Positions 1 to 6,967 of a DNA stretch of 8,379 bases are shown in pieces. Numbering within the stretch: position 1 is the stretch's first letter; each line of letters starts with the position of its first letter. The translations under genes and the position numbers were made by a program. Location: the NCBI GenBank assembly GCA_965369035.1, contig CBDUPF010000189.1, positions 1 to 8,379 of the forward strand, in the 5' to 3' direction. The notes under the pieces were generated by a model. The model was not told the origin of the DNA. It ran no database searches and saw only the letters and a list, made by a program, of their open reading frames with translations. The stretch is from Aliishimia sp965369035. GTDB taxonomy: Bacteria > Pseudomonadota > Alphaproteobacteria > Rhodobacterales > Rhodobacteraceae.

Positions 1-1535
1 CATTGGAGGAGGTGCGCAAAGCGGCCGAACTGGCGGCGGCGGGCGGCGGTGAAAAAGCCCGGCAGCGGCACCTGGACCGCGGCAAGATGGCGCCGCGGGA
101 GCGGGTGGCGAACCTGCTCGACCCCGGCGCTCCGTTTCTGGAGATCGGGGCGACGGCCGCGCATGGCATGTATGACGGTGCGGCCCCCTGCGCGGGAATG
201 ATCGCCGGGATCGGGCGTGTCGCGGGGCAGGACGTCATGGTCGTCTGCAACGACGCCACGGTGAAGGGCGGCACCTACTATCCGATGAGCGTCAAGAAGC
301 ACCTGCGCGCGCAGGAGATCGCGGAGCAGAACCATCTGCCCTGTGTGTATCTTGTCGATTCGGGCGGCGCGAACCTGCCCAACCAGGACGAGGTGTTTCC
401 CGACCGCGACCATTTCGGCCGCATCTTCTACAACCAGGCGCAGATGAGTGCCAAGGGCATTCCGCAGATCGCGGTCGTCATGGGCTCCTGCACTGCCGGT
501 GGCGCCTATGTCCCCGCCATGTCGGACGTGACGATCATCGTGAAGGAGCAAGGCACGATCTTCCTGGCCGGCCCGCCGCTGGTGAAGGCCGCAACCGGCG
601 AGGTAGTGACGGCGGAGGAACTGGGCGGCGGCGACGTGCATACGCGGCTTTCCGGTGTGGCCGACTACTTGGCCGAGGACGACGCGCACGCGCTGGCGCT
701 GGCGCGTCGCGCGGTCGGGGGGCTGGCGCGCAGCGGTGCAAATGGTCCCCCGCGCGCAACGCCCGAACCGCCGGCCTACGACCCGGCCGAGATCCTGGGT
801 GTCGTGCCCGCCGATCTGCGCACGCCCTACGATATCCGCGAGGTGATCGCGCGGGTCGTGGATGGCTCGCGCTTCGACGAGTTCAAGGCGCGGTTCGGGG
901 AGACGCTGGTCTGCGGGTTCGCCCATGTGGACGGCTGGCCCGTTGGAATCGTCGCCAACAACGGTGTGCTGTTTTCCGAAGCGGCCCAGAAGGGCGCGCA
1001 CTTCATCGAACTCTGCTCGCAACGGTCCATTCCGCTGATCTTCCTGCAGAACATCACCGGCTTCATGGTTGGCAAGCGCTACGAGAACGAGGGGATCGCT
1101 CGGCACGGCGCCAAGATGGTAACGGCGGTGGCCACGACCTCGGTGCCGAAGATCACGCTTCTGGTCGGCGGGTCGTTCGGTGCCGGGAATTACGGCATGG
1201 CCGGACGCGCCTATTCCCCGCGGTTCCTGTGGACCTGGCCCAACTCGCGGATTTCCGTCATGGGCGGGGAGCAGGCGGCGGGGGTGCTGGCCACGGTGAA
1301 GCGCGACGCCATCGAACGCGGCGGTGGGACGTGGAGTGCCGAGGAGGAGGCCGCCTTCAAGCAGCCCACCATCGACATGTTCGCGCACCAGTCCCATCCG
1401 CTCTACGCCTCCGCCCGTCTTTGGGACGATGGCGTGGTCGATCCGCGCAAATCGCGCGAAGTTCTGGCGCTGTCGCTTCATGCCTCGCTGAACGCGCCGA
1501 TCGAGCCGACGCGCTTCGGCGTGTTCCGGATGTGA
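1..1535 (+). CDS. mccB: 3-methylcrotonyl-CoA carboxylase, carboxyltransferase (beta) subunit, 5'-truncated
   Basis: This is the non-biotinylated subunit of methylcrotonyl-CoA carboxylase. It moves the carboxyl group from carboxybiotin on the alpha subunit to 3-methylcrotonyl-CoA, giving 3-methylglutaconyl-CoA in leucine breakdown. The 510 visible codons cover both crotonase-fold carboxyltransferase domains. The N-domain has the GSCTAGGAYVPAMSD stretch from about visible residue 161, and the C-domain has GGSFGAGNYGM from about residue 389, followed by a SVMGGEQAAGVL-type segment. Family members are usually about 530-535 residues, so roughly 25 N-terminal residues lie upstream of the window. 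The TTG at position 3 is in frame but is probably an internal leucine, not the start. The stop codon TGA is at 1533-1535, and the biotin carboxylase partner follows after 117 bp. The assignment to methylcrotonyl- rather than propionyl- or geranyl-CoA rests on recognised sequence similarity and on the neighbouring lyase and hydratase genes. Confidence 0.95.
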   Translation, partial: LEEVRKAAELAAAGGGEKARQRHLDRGKMAPRERVANLLDPGAPFLEIGATAAHGMYDGAAPCAGMIAGIGRVAGQDVMVVCNDATVKGGTYYPMSVKKHLRAQEIAEQNHLPCVYLVDSGGANLPNQDEVFPDRDHFGRIFYNQAQMSAKGIPQIAVVMGSCTAGGAYVPAMSDVTIIVKEQGTIFLAGPPLVKAATGEVVTAEELGGGDVHTRLSGVADYLAEDDAHALALARRAVGGLARSGANGPPRATPEPPAYDPAEILGVVPADLRTPYDIREVIARVVDGSRFDEFKARFGETLVCGFAHVDGWPVGIVANNGVLFSEAAQKGAHFIELCSQRSIPLIFLQNITGFMVGKRYENEGIARHGAKMVTAVATTSVPKITLLVGGSFGAGNYGMAGRAYSPRFLWTWPNSRISVMGGEQAAGVLATVKRDAIERGGGTWSAEEEAAFKQPTIDMFAHQSHPLYASARLWDDGVVDPRKSREVLALSLHASLNAPIEPTRFGVFRM

Positions 1536-1546
1536 GGAGAGTTCCG

Positions 1547-1660
1547 ATGCATCGCAGCCGTATCCACACGGTCCTTCCGCTGTTTGCCGGGCTGATCGAC
1601 GCCAGAGATGCCGCATTCAGCTCCAGTACGGGTTCCGAACGGAGAGACACGCATGTTTGA
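1547..1660 (+). CDS. possible small ORF (37 aa) between mccB and mccA
   Basis: The 117-bp gap between mccB and mccA contains an ATG-started frame of 37 codons that begins MHRSRIHTVLPLFAGL and ends DTHV. An excellent ribosome-binding sequence (AGGAGAG at 1535-1541, with GGAG 7 nt before the ATG) overlaps the mccB stop codon. The stop codon TGA at 1658-1660 overlaps the first codons of mccA (ATGTTTGA), an arrangement that would couple the two translations. The peptide is basic, with a short hydrophobic stretch at residues 8-16, and I recognise no domain. Against it, this frame is also open far upstream inside mccB because of GC bias, so openness alone proves little. It may be a real small protein, a leader peptide, or a chance frame that keeps ribosomes close to the mccA start. 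Confidence 0.4.
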   Translation: MHRSRIHTVLPLFAGLIDARDAAFSSSTGSERRDTHV

Positions 1661-3593
1661 CACCATCCTGATCGCAAACCGGGGGGAGATCGCCTGCCGG
1701 GTGATGCAGACGGCGCAGGCGATGGGGGTTCGCTGCGTGGCGGTCTATTCCGATGCGGATGCGGGTGCCAAGCATGTGGCAATGGCGGACACGGCGGTGC
1801 ATATCGGCGGGTCGGCGCCGGGGGACAGCTACCTGCGGGGCGATGCGATCATCGCGGCGGCGAAGGCCACGGGCGCGCAGGCGATCCATCCGGGCTATGG
1901 ATTCCTGTCGGAAAATCCGGGCTTCGTGGAACAGCTGGACGCGGCCGGGCTCACGTTCATCGGACCGTCGGCCGATGCGATTCGCGCGATGGGTCTGAAG
2001 GACGCGGCCAAGGCGCTGATGGAGGAGGCGGGCGTTCCCGTCGTGCCGGGCTATCACGGCAAGGACCAAGACCGGGACATCCTGGCGGCGGAGGCGGAGC
2101 GGATCGGCTACCCCGTGCTGATCAAGGCGGTTGCGGGCGGCGGCGGCAAGGGAATGCGGCTGGTCGAACGCGCAAGGGATTTCGACGACGCACTGGCCTC
2201 CGCGCAGGGGGAGGCAAAGACCGCCTTCGGCAACCCCGACGTGCTGATCGAGAAATACGTGACGCAGCCCCGTCACATCGAAGTGCAGGTTTTCGGCGAT
2301 GGCACACATGCCGTCCACCTGTTTGAGCGGGACTGCTCGCTGCAGCGCCGCCACCAGAAGGTGATCGAGGAGGCACCCGCGCCGGGGATGACGGCGGAGA
2401 TGCGCGCGGCCATGGGAGAGGCCGCGGTCCGCGCGGCGGAGGCCATCGGCTACAAGGGCGCGGGGACGGTGGAGTTCATCGTCGATGGCTCGAGCGGGCT
2501 GCGGCCGGACGGATTCTGGTTCATGGAGATGAACACACGGTTGCAGGTGGAACACCCGGTGACCGAGGCGATCACGGGCGTGGACCTGGTCGAATGGCAA
2601 CTCCGCGTGGCCTCCGGCGAGCCGCTACCCGCGCGGCAGGAGGATCTGCGGATCAGCGGCCACGCCTTCGAGGCGCGGCTCTATGCCGAAGACGTGCCCA
2701 AGGGCTTCCTGCCCGCCACGGGGAAGCTGACGCATCTGGAGTTTCCCGACACGGCGCGGATCGACAGCGGGGTTCGGGCCGGAGACGAGATCAGCCCGTG
2801 GTACGACCCGATGATCGCCAAGGTGACGGTGCACGGGCCCACCCGGGAGATCGCGCTGAAGCGGCTGTCCCAGGCGCTCCGACACACGCAGGTCGCCGGA
2901 TCGATCACCAATCTCGCGTTTCTGGGCGCGCTGGCCAGACACGAAGGTTTCGCGGCGGGTCATGTCGATACGGGCCTGATCGCCCGCGATCTCGACACCC
3001 TGGTCGTTGCGCCGAAATGGACCGCGGTCCAGGCAGCCGCCGCGGCGATGGCCGTGGCCGGTCTCGACACGCCGCGCCCCAAGGACGGGTTCTCTCTCTG
3101 GCAGCCTTTGCGCCGGGCTCTGCCGCTTGGCCGGGACGGGGAGACGATCGACGTCCATGTCGAGGTTGTTTCGCCGCGCGTGCAGGACTGGCAGGTGGGC
3201 GAGGATACGTTGCGTGCGGTCTTTGATGGCGGGATCTGGACAGTCGATGGCGCGCCACTTCCGCCGGTCGTGGTGACTGGCGGCGAGGTGACCGTCTTCG
3301 ACGACTACGGAATCACTTTCGACGTGATCGACCCGCTTGCCCGGGACGCCGCCGCCTTCGGTGACGCAACCCTGATCGAGGCGCCGATGCCGGGGATGCT
3401 GAAGCAGGTCTTCGTCAAGCCCGGGCAGGCCGTGGCGAAGGGTGACCGGCTGGCGATTCTCGAGGCAATGAAGATGGAGCATACACTGACCTCCGCGCTC
3501 GACGGGACGGTGGCCGAAGTGCTCGCTGCGGCAGGAACGCAGGTCGCCGCCGGAGATATCCTCATCCGGCTGGAAATGGACGAAACCGCATGA
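1653..3593 (+). CDS. mccA: 3-methylcrotonyl-CoA carboxylase, biotin carboxylase/biotin carrier (alpha) subunit
   Basis: The protein of 646 residues carboxylates its own biotin with ATP and bicarbonate and passes the group to the beta subunit. The start at 1653 gives the classic N-terminus MFDTILIANRGEIACRV, with GGAGAG at 1641-1646 six bases upstream; an in-frame ATG at 1608 would add 15 unusual residues. The order is an N-terminal biotin carboxylase domain, then an ATP-grasp domain with the glycine-rich loop GGGGKGMR at residues 162-169. The catalytic/metal segment follows, with E292, N294, R296 and E300 (EMNTRLQVEHPVTE), matching E288/N290/R292/E296 of E. coli AccC. Next come the biotin carboxylase C-terminal domain, a less conserved linker domain and a biotinyl domain with EAMKMEH. 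The biotin-accepting lysine is K607, 39 residues from the end, as is typical. The stop overlaps the next gene's start (ATGA). All key residues I looked for are present. Confidence 0.96.
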   Translation: MFDTILIANRGEIACRVMQTAQAMGVRCVAVYSDADAGAKHVAMADTAVHIGGSAPGDSYLRGDAIIAAAKATGAQAIHPGYGFLSENPGFVEQLDAAGLTFIGPSADAIRAMGLKDAAKALMEEAGVPVVPGYHGKDQDRDILAAEAERIGYPVLIKAVAGGGGKGMRLVERARDFDDALASAQGEAKTAFGNPDVLIEKYVTQPRHIEVQVFGDGTHAVHLFERDCSLQRRHQKVIEEAPAPGMTAEMRAAMGEAAVRAAEAIGYKGAGTVEFIVDGSSGLRPDGFWFMEMNTRLQVEHPVTEAITGVDLVEWQLRVASGEPLPARQEDLRISGHAFEARLYAEDVPKGFLPATGKLTHLEFPDTARIDSGVRAGDEISPWYDPMIAKVTVHGPTREIALKRLSQALRHTQVAGSITNLAFLGALARHEGFAAGHVDTGLIARDLDTLVVAPKWTAVQAAAAAMAVAGLDTPRPKDGFSLWQPLRRALPLGRDGETIDVHVEVVSPRVQDWQVGEDTLRAVFDGGIWTVDGAPLPPVVVTGGEVTVFDDYGITFDVIDPLARDAAAFGDATLIEAPMPGMLKQVFVKPGQAVAKGDRLAILEAMKMEHTLTSALDGTVAEVLAAAGTQVAAGDILIRLEMDETA

Positions 3594-4273
3594 TCACGTT
3601 GCACCATTGTCCGCAGACGCGGTCGATGCGCACGCTGTGGTTGCTGCACGAGCTGGATGTCGATTTCCGGGTCCAGATCTATCCGTTCGACAAGACCCTG
3701 CGGCATCCCGAGTTCCTCGCCCTGTCGCCGGCCGGTCGCGTTCCGGCAGTCGAGATCGAGGGTGAGCGCATGTTCGAATCCGGCGCCATCGCGCAATACC
3801 TGTGCGAGCGGCACAGTCCCGACCGGCTGGGGCGGCGGCCGGAAAGCCTGGACCGCGCTGCCTGGCTTGTCTGGATGCATTTCGCGGAGACCGTGAGCCA
3901 GCACGTGGCCGCGCTGACCCAGCAGCACCTCATCCTGCGCGAGGACTGGATGCGGTCGCCGATGGTGATGAAGCTGGAAGCCGCGCGGCTCGTCAAGTGC
4001 TATGACGCGATCGAGGCGCGGCTGTCGACCCCGGTGGAGAACCGTGACTACCTGCTGACATCGGGGTTTTCCGCCGCCGACATCTCCGTCGGTCAGGCGG
4101 TCTATTTGGCGCGGCATTTCGCGCGGCTCGACGACCATCCGGCCGTGGCGGATTGGTACGGACGGATCACCGAGCGCGCGGGGTTCCAGGCCGCGTTGCC
4201 GCCTGCGGACCAGGTGCTTTACACGCGCGATTTCTACGCTCCGTGGCCGGTGGAGGACCCGGATGCAGGTTGA
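3590..4273 (+). CDS. glutathione S-transferase-like protein
   Basis: The protein of 227 residues has the two-domain cytosolic GST layout. The N-terminal thioredoxin-like half has a CPQTRS motif at residues 7-12 where beta- and related-class GSTs place their active-site Cys/Ser. It also has the cis-proline of the GRVPAVE turn (P52) and the glutathione-contacting ES pair (E63-S64). The C-terminal half is the expected all-helical domain, including a SAADISVGQA segment like the family's N-capping box region. The start ATG shares four bases with the mccA stop (ATGA) and has only a weak ribosome-binding sequence, so translation is probably coupled to mccA. The end overlaps the next gene by 11 nt. 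Its substrate cannot be read from the sequence. Embedded in a leucine operon it may act on a reactive acyl-CoA by-product or serve general thiol detoxification; that is inference. Confidence 0.88.
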   Translation: MITLHHCPQTRSMRTLWLLHELDVDFRVQIYPFDKTLRHPEFLALSPAGRVPAVEIEGERMFESGAIAQYLCERHSPDRLGRRPESLDRAAWLVWMHFAETVSQHVAALTQQHLILREDWMRSPMVMKLEAARLVKCYDAIEARLSTPVENRDYLLTSGFSAADISVGQAVYLARHFARLDDHPAVADWYGRITERAGFQAALPPADQVLYTRDFYAPWPVEDPDAG

Positions 4274-5072
4274 GATTTTCGAGGTTGGCCCGCGCGACGG
4301 GCTGCAGAATGAAAAGCGGGAGATCCCGGTCGCGGAAAAGGTCGCGCTGGTCGACCTGCTGAGCACCGCCGGATTCCGGCGCATCGAATGCGCCAGCTTC
4401 GTCAGCCCGAAATGGGTGCCTCAGATGGCCGGCAGCGCGGAGGTTCTGGCCGGGATCGCCCGCGCGCCGGGCGTCTCCTATGCCGCGCTCACGCCGAACA
4501 TGCGCGGGTTCGAGGATGCGATGGCCGCGGGTGCCGACGAGGTGGCCATTTTCGGATCGGCGTCCGAAGGGTTCAGCCGCGCAAACATCAATGCCAGCAT
4601 CGCCGAGAGCCTCGAGAGGTTTCGTCCGGTAGTCGAAGCGGCGAAGGCGCGCGGCGTGCCCGTGCGCGGATATGTCAGCTGCGTCATCGAATGCCCCTAT
4701 GACGGTACGGTTGCACCGGAGCAGGTCGCGCGGGTCGCCGGCGATCTGCGGGACATGGGCTGCTACGAGATCAGCCTCGGCGACACTATTGGCCGGGGAA
4801 CGCCGGAGACGGTCTCGGCGATGCTGGACGCCGTGCTGGACGATACCAACGGTCGCGCGCTCGACAACATCGCGGCGTCGCTCGAGAAGGGGCTGCGCGT
4901 CTTCGACGCCGCGGTGGGCGGCCTGGGCGGTTGCCCTTATGCGCCCGGTGCCGCTGGCAATGTCGCGACGGAGGCAGTCGCCGCACGGCTGGACCGCGAC
5001 GGGTGGGGGACCGGCCTCGACCACGAGGTGCTGGCGCGCGCGGCGGTCATGGCACGCGAGATGCGTGGCTGA
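4263..5072 (+). CDS. mvaB: hydroxymethylglutaryl-CoA lyase homologue lacking the HxH metal-binding segment
   Basis: Family members split HMG-CoA into acetyl-CoA and acetoacetate on a TIM-barrel fold with a divalent metal. The 269-residue product keeps R11-D12 (VGPRDGLQNE; human R41/D42), E42 in the SFVSPKWVPQM block (human E72), D174 in SLGDTIG (human D204), C224 in GLGGCPYA (human C266) and N233 (human N275). The human offset is exactly 30 up to D174 but 42 from C224 onward, so 12 residues are missing in frame. The gap falls around residues 192-195, where VLDDTNGRALDN replaces the expected strand plus H-x-H-D-T. Both histidine metal ligands are therefore absent, and a barrel strand is probably lost. 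The start has GGAGG at 4252-4256, six bases upstream, and overlaps the GST gene by 11 nt. The family call is secure, but activity is doubtful: this may be a pseudogene without a frameshift or a sequence artefact. Confidence 0.9.
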   Translation: MQVEIFEVGPRDGLQNEKREIPVAEKVALVDLLSTAGFRRIECASFVSPKWVPQMAGSAEVLAGIARAPGVSYAALTPNMRGFEDAMAAGADEVAIFGSASEGFSRANINASIAESLERFRPVVEAAKARGVPVRGYVSCVIECPYDGTVAPEQVARVAGDLRDMGCYEISLGDTIGRGTPETVSAMLDAVLDDTNGRALDNIAASLEKGLRVFDAAVGGLGGCPYAPGAAGNVATEAVAARLDRDGWGTGLDHEVLARAAVMAREMRG

Positions 5073-5108
5073 AACCGGCCGACACGGGGAAGAACGGGGA
5101 GACAGGCG

Positions 5109-5894
5109 ATGAGCTACGAGACGATTTCACTGGCGACCGATGATCGCGGCGTGGCGACGCTGATGCTCGACCGGGCGGAGAAACGCAACGCGATGTCTGG
5201 TCAGATGCTGGTCGAACTGGCGGATGCGGCGGATGCCCTGGCTTCGGATGCGGGGGTGCGGGTCGTGGTTCTGACCGGGGCCGGCGACACGTTCTGTGCG
5301 GGCGGCGATCTGGCCTGGATGCAGCAGCAGCGCGAGGTGGATGCACAGACGCGCGGCAGAGAGGCGCGCAAACTGGCGGAGATGCTGCAGAAGCTCAATA
5401 CCCTGCCGCAGCCGGTGATCGGCCGGGTACAGGGCAACGCGTTCGGAGGTGGTGTGGGGATGGCCTCGGTCTGCGACATCGCGATAGGGGTGGAAAGCCT
5501 GAAGATGGGCTTCACCGAAACGCGTCTTGGTCTGATCCCGGCGACGATCGGGCCGTATGTTCTGGCCCGCATGGGAGAGGGGCGTGCGCGGCGGGTGTTC
5601 ATGAATGCGAAGATCTTCGACGCGGCCGAAGCGGTCGACCTCGGCTTGCTGTCGCGCATCGTGCCCGCGAGCGAACTGGACGCGGCAATCGAGGAAGAGG
5701 TCGCCGCTTTTCTCGCCTGCGCACCGCAAGCCGTCGCGGCGGCCAAGTCGCTGACCCGCTACATGGGCGTGAAGATCGACGCGGCCGTCATCGACCACTC
5801 GATCGGAGAACTTATCGCCTGTTGGGAGCGGGACGAGGCCGAGGAAGGAATTTCGGCGTTCTTCGAAAAGCGAACGCCGGCATGGCGCAGCTGA
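5109..5894 (+). CDS. liuC: methylglutaconyl-CoA hydratase (enoyl-CoA hydratase/isomerase family)
   Basis: The protein of 261 residues is a crotonase-fold hydratase that adds water to 3-methylglutaconyl-CoA to give HMG-CoA, the step between the carboxylase and the lyase encoded beside it. The oxyanion-hole elements are CAGGDL at residues 63-68 and GNAFGGGVG at 109-117. A catalytic glutamate candidate is E137 in FTETRLG, followed by IPATIGPYV, a run I associate with bacterial methylglutaconyl-CoA hydratases rather than short-chain enoyl-CoA hydratases. The position of the other crotonase glutamate is glycine (G117), which I regard as usual for this subfamily. GGGGAG at 5096-5101 lies seven bases before the ATG, and 36 nt separate it from the lyase gene. 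It is the last gene of the run before a convergent neighbour. A general enoyl-CoA hydratase is the alternative, but the context favours the leucine pathway. Confidence 0.88.
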   Translation: MSYETISLATDDRGVATLMLDRAEKRNAMSGQMLVELADAADALASDAGVRVVVLTGAGDTFCAGGDLAWMQQQREVDAQTRGREARKLAEMLQKLNTLPQPVIGRVQGNAFGGGVGMASVCDIAIGVESLKMGFTETRLGLIPATIGPYVLARMGEGRARRVFMNAKIFDAAEAVDLGLLSRIVPASELDAAIEEEVAAFLACAPQAVAAAKSLTRYMGVKIDAAVIDHSIGELIACWERDEAEEGISAFFEKRTPAWRS

Positions 5895-5950
5895 GCGCCA
5901 GACGATCCGGCCGCATGCCGTGACTGGGACGAGTCGCAAGTGACTGAATC

Positions 5951-5982
5951 AAAACCGGGTTCCGAAAAACCGCGGAACCCGG
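5951..5982 (-). terminator. intrinsic terminator of the convergent VPLPA-CTERM gene
   Basis: A perfect 10-bp inverted repeat (ccgggttccg at 5955-5964 and cggaacccgg at 5973-5982) encloses an 8-nt loop. Read on the minus strand, the hairpin is followed directly by TTTT (5954-5951), giving a standard intrinsic terminator 35 nt beyond the stop codon of the minus-strand gene. On the plus strand the hairpin is followed by mixed sequence without a T tract. It may therefore slow but should not efficiently end transcription of the leucine operon. Confidence 0.8.
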
Positions 5983-6017
5983 ATCGGTCATCCGGCGCCG
6001 GAGCGTTCGGTTGCCCA

Positions 6018-6665
6018 CTACGAAGTTACAGATCCGTTCCGTGCGCCGCCTCGTGCCAGGCCAAAGGCACCAAGTGCTACGACCAGCAGTGGCAACCCGG
6101 CCGGAAGCGGCACAGGCGAGACTGGCGAGGTCGAGGTCACAAAATTGCCGAACATCTCGTTGTCGATGCCGCCCACGGTCTCGCGAATCTCGATCCGGTC
6201 GAACGCCGTGGCATTGCTGTAGCCGATGAAATCGAGGATCTCGTTGTCGGGCTCGAAGGTGATGGTGTCGAGAATGCTGCCCATGGACAGGAAGGTGATC
6301 TCGAACGTGGACTCGACGCAGGTCGCGTTGCAGCCGTTGAAGGTGGCCATGGAGGCCTGCGGCTCGTAGACATCCATGCCGAAGCCGTAGACCGCGCTGG
6401 CGAACGTAACCACCGCGTCGAAGTTTTCCCGATCGTTGATGACAACGTACGGGTTCGGCGCGAACTTGTCGGTGAAGAGCGAATAGCTCGTGTTGATCGA
6501 CGAACCCAACGCCCCGGTGATGTTGAAATCCGTGGTCAGGTCGGTGTGTTCGACGAACGTCCCGGACTGCGCAAGGAACGTGGCGCGGTCGTTGAACGTG
6601 GCTGCGGTTGCGGCGGTCGATGCGGCGAACAGAATGGCGACCATGCCTGGAACAAGATATCTCAC
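6018..6665 (-). CDS. secreted VPLPA-CTERM sorting domain protein of unknown function
   Basis: The protein of 215 residues begins at a GTG codon with a strong GGGAGG seven bases upstream. This start gives a clear signal peptide (about residues 1-22, hydrophobic core 8-15, cleavage near the AATAA run); the next ATG (residue 8) would remove its front. The mature part is acidic, rich in Thr, Ser, Asn and aromatic residues, and looks like a beta-sandwich of the kind common in PEP-CTERM proteins (YGFGMDVYEP at 93-102). It has two close cysteines, C112 and C116. The C-terminus has VPLPA at 185-189, a hydrophobic segment at about 190-203 and arginines at 205 and 209. That is the tripartite signal recognised by exosortases, VPLPA-CTERM being linked to XrtD in Rhodobacterales. 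The basic patch is sparse, and a 10-residue tail follows the first arginine. It is probably a surface or matrix protein; no enzymatic role can be assigned. It converges on the leucine operon and diverges from nuo. Confidence 0.87.
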   Translation of the reverse strand: MRYLVPGMVAILFAASTAATAATFNDRATFLAQSGTFVEHTDLTTDFNITGALGSSINTSYSLFTDKFAPNPYVVINDRENFDAVVTFASAVYGFGMDVYEPQASMATFNGCNATCVESTFEITFLSMGSILDTITFEPDNEILDFIGYSNATAFDRIEIRETVGGIDNEMFGNFVTSTSPVSPVPLPAGLPLLVVALGAFGLARGGARNGSVTS

Positions 6666-6672
6666 GAAGTAA

Positions 6673-6678
6673 CCTCCC
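6673..6678 (-). promoter_or_regulatory. ribosome-binding site that fixes the GTG start
   Basis: On the minus strand GGGAGG lies seven bases before the GTG at 6665-6663. No comparable sequence precedes the internal ATG at codon 8. The site therefore decides in favour of the GTG start, which also completes the signal peptide. Confidence 0.75.
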
Positions 6679-6798
6679 GAAGTTTAACAGCTACCTAAAT
6701 GTCTCAATGGTTAATGCTAGTGCGATTCACCCCCGCCGATCAAGTCTTGCGGCTGGTTGCCGGTGACGCTTCGAACGGGCGGGGTGAGCCCGGCACTG

Positions 6799-6810
6799 GT
6801 CGAATTCGAC
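6799..6810. repeat. 12-bp perfect palindrome, possible operator
   Basis: GTCGAATTCGAC is identical to its reverse complement. It sits in the divergent intergenic region about 135 bp from the GTG start on one side and 220 bp from nuoA on the other. By length alone, one such site is only mildly unexpected in a region of this size, so an operator function is speculative. Confidence 0.25.
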
Positions 6811-6938
6811 TATCGGAATAGGTAGCACGAAGGATCGCGGGCGTCGGCGTCGTGACTTCCACGACCATGCGTCTTGTCGAGAGTCGTCATGCGGCGAAAT
6901 CACCCGCTTGCAGCGACGAGAGGACACGGCGAGGTTTG

Positions 6939-6967
6939 TTGACCCTTGCCGCGCGGCAGCGTAGGAA
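6939..6967 (+). promoter_or_regulatory. candidate housekeeping promoter of the nuo operon
   Basis: TTGACC at 6939-6944 matches the -35 box well (5 of 6 with TTGACA). With a 17-nt spacer, TAGGAA at 6962-6967 is a weak -10 box, and weak -10 boxes are common in high-GC alphaproteobacteria. The predicted start near 6974 would leave a leader of about 60 nt before nuoA. The call rests on position and the -35 box. Confidence 0.4.

Noticed and set aside
3..5. TTG at position 3 as the true start of mccB
   Set aside because: Family length indicates about 25 more N-terminal residues upstream, so this codon is probably internal and the gene is cut by the window edge.
1617..2600. A 327-codon minus-strand frame inside mccA
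   Set aside because: It is a GC-bias shadow antisense to a clearly conserved coding region, and its translation is rich in Arg and His with no recognisable domain.
3305..4384. A 359-codon minus-strand frame covering the GST gene and the ends of its neighbours
   Set aside because: It is antisense to three recognised genes, has low-complexity Arg/Pro-rich translation and no initiation signal worth noting.
5433..5459. Missing first catalytic glutamate (glycine at G117) in the crotonase-family hydratase
   Set aside because: The methylglutaconyl-CoA hydratase-like subfamily with GGGVG at this place normally lacks that glutamate, so I do not treat it as a defect.
5940..6698. A 252-codon plus-strand frame opposite the VPLPA-CTERM gene
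   Set aside because: The minus-strand product has a signal peptide, a sorting motif, a ribosome-binding site and a terminator, whereas the plus-strand product shows none of these.
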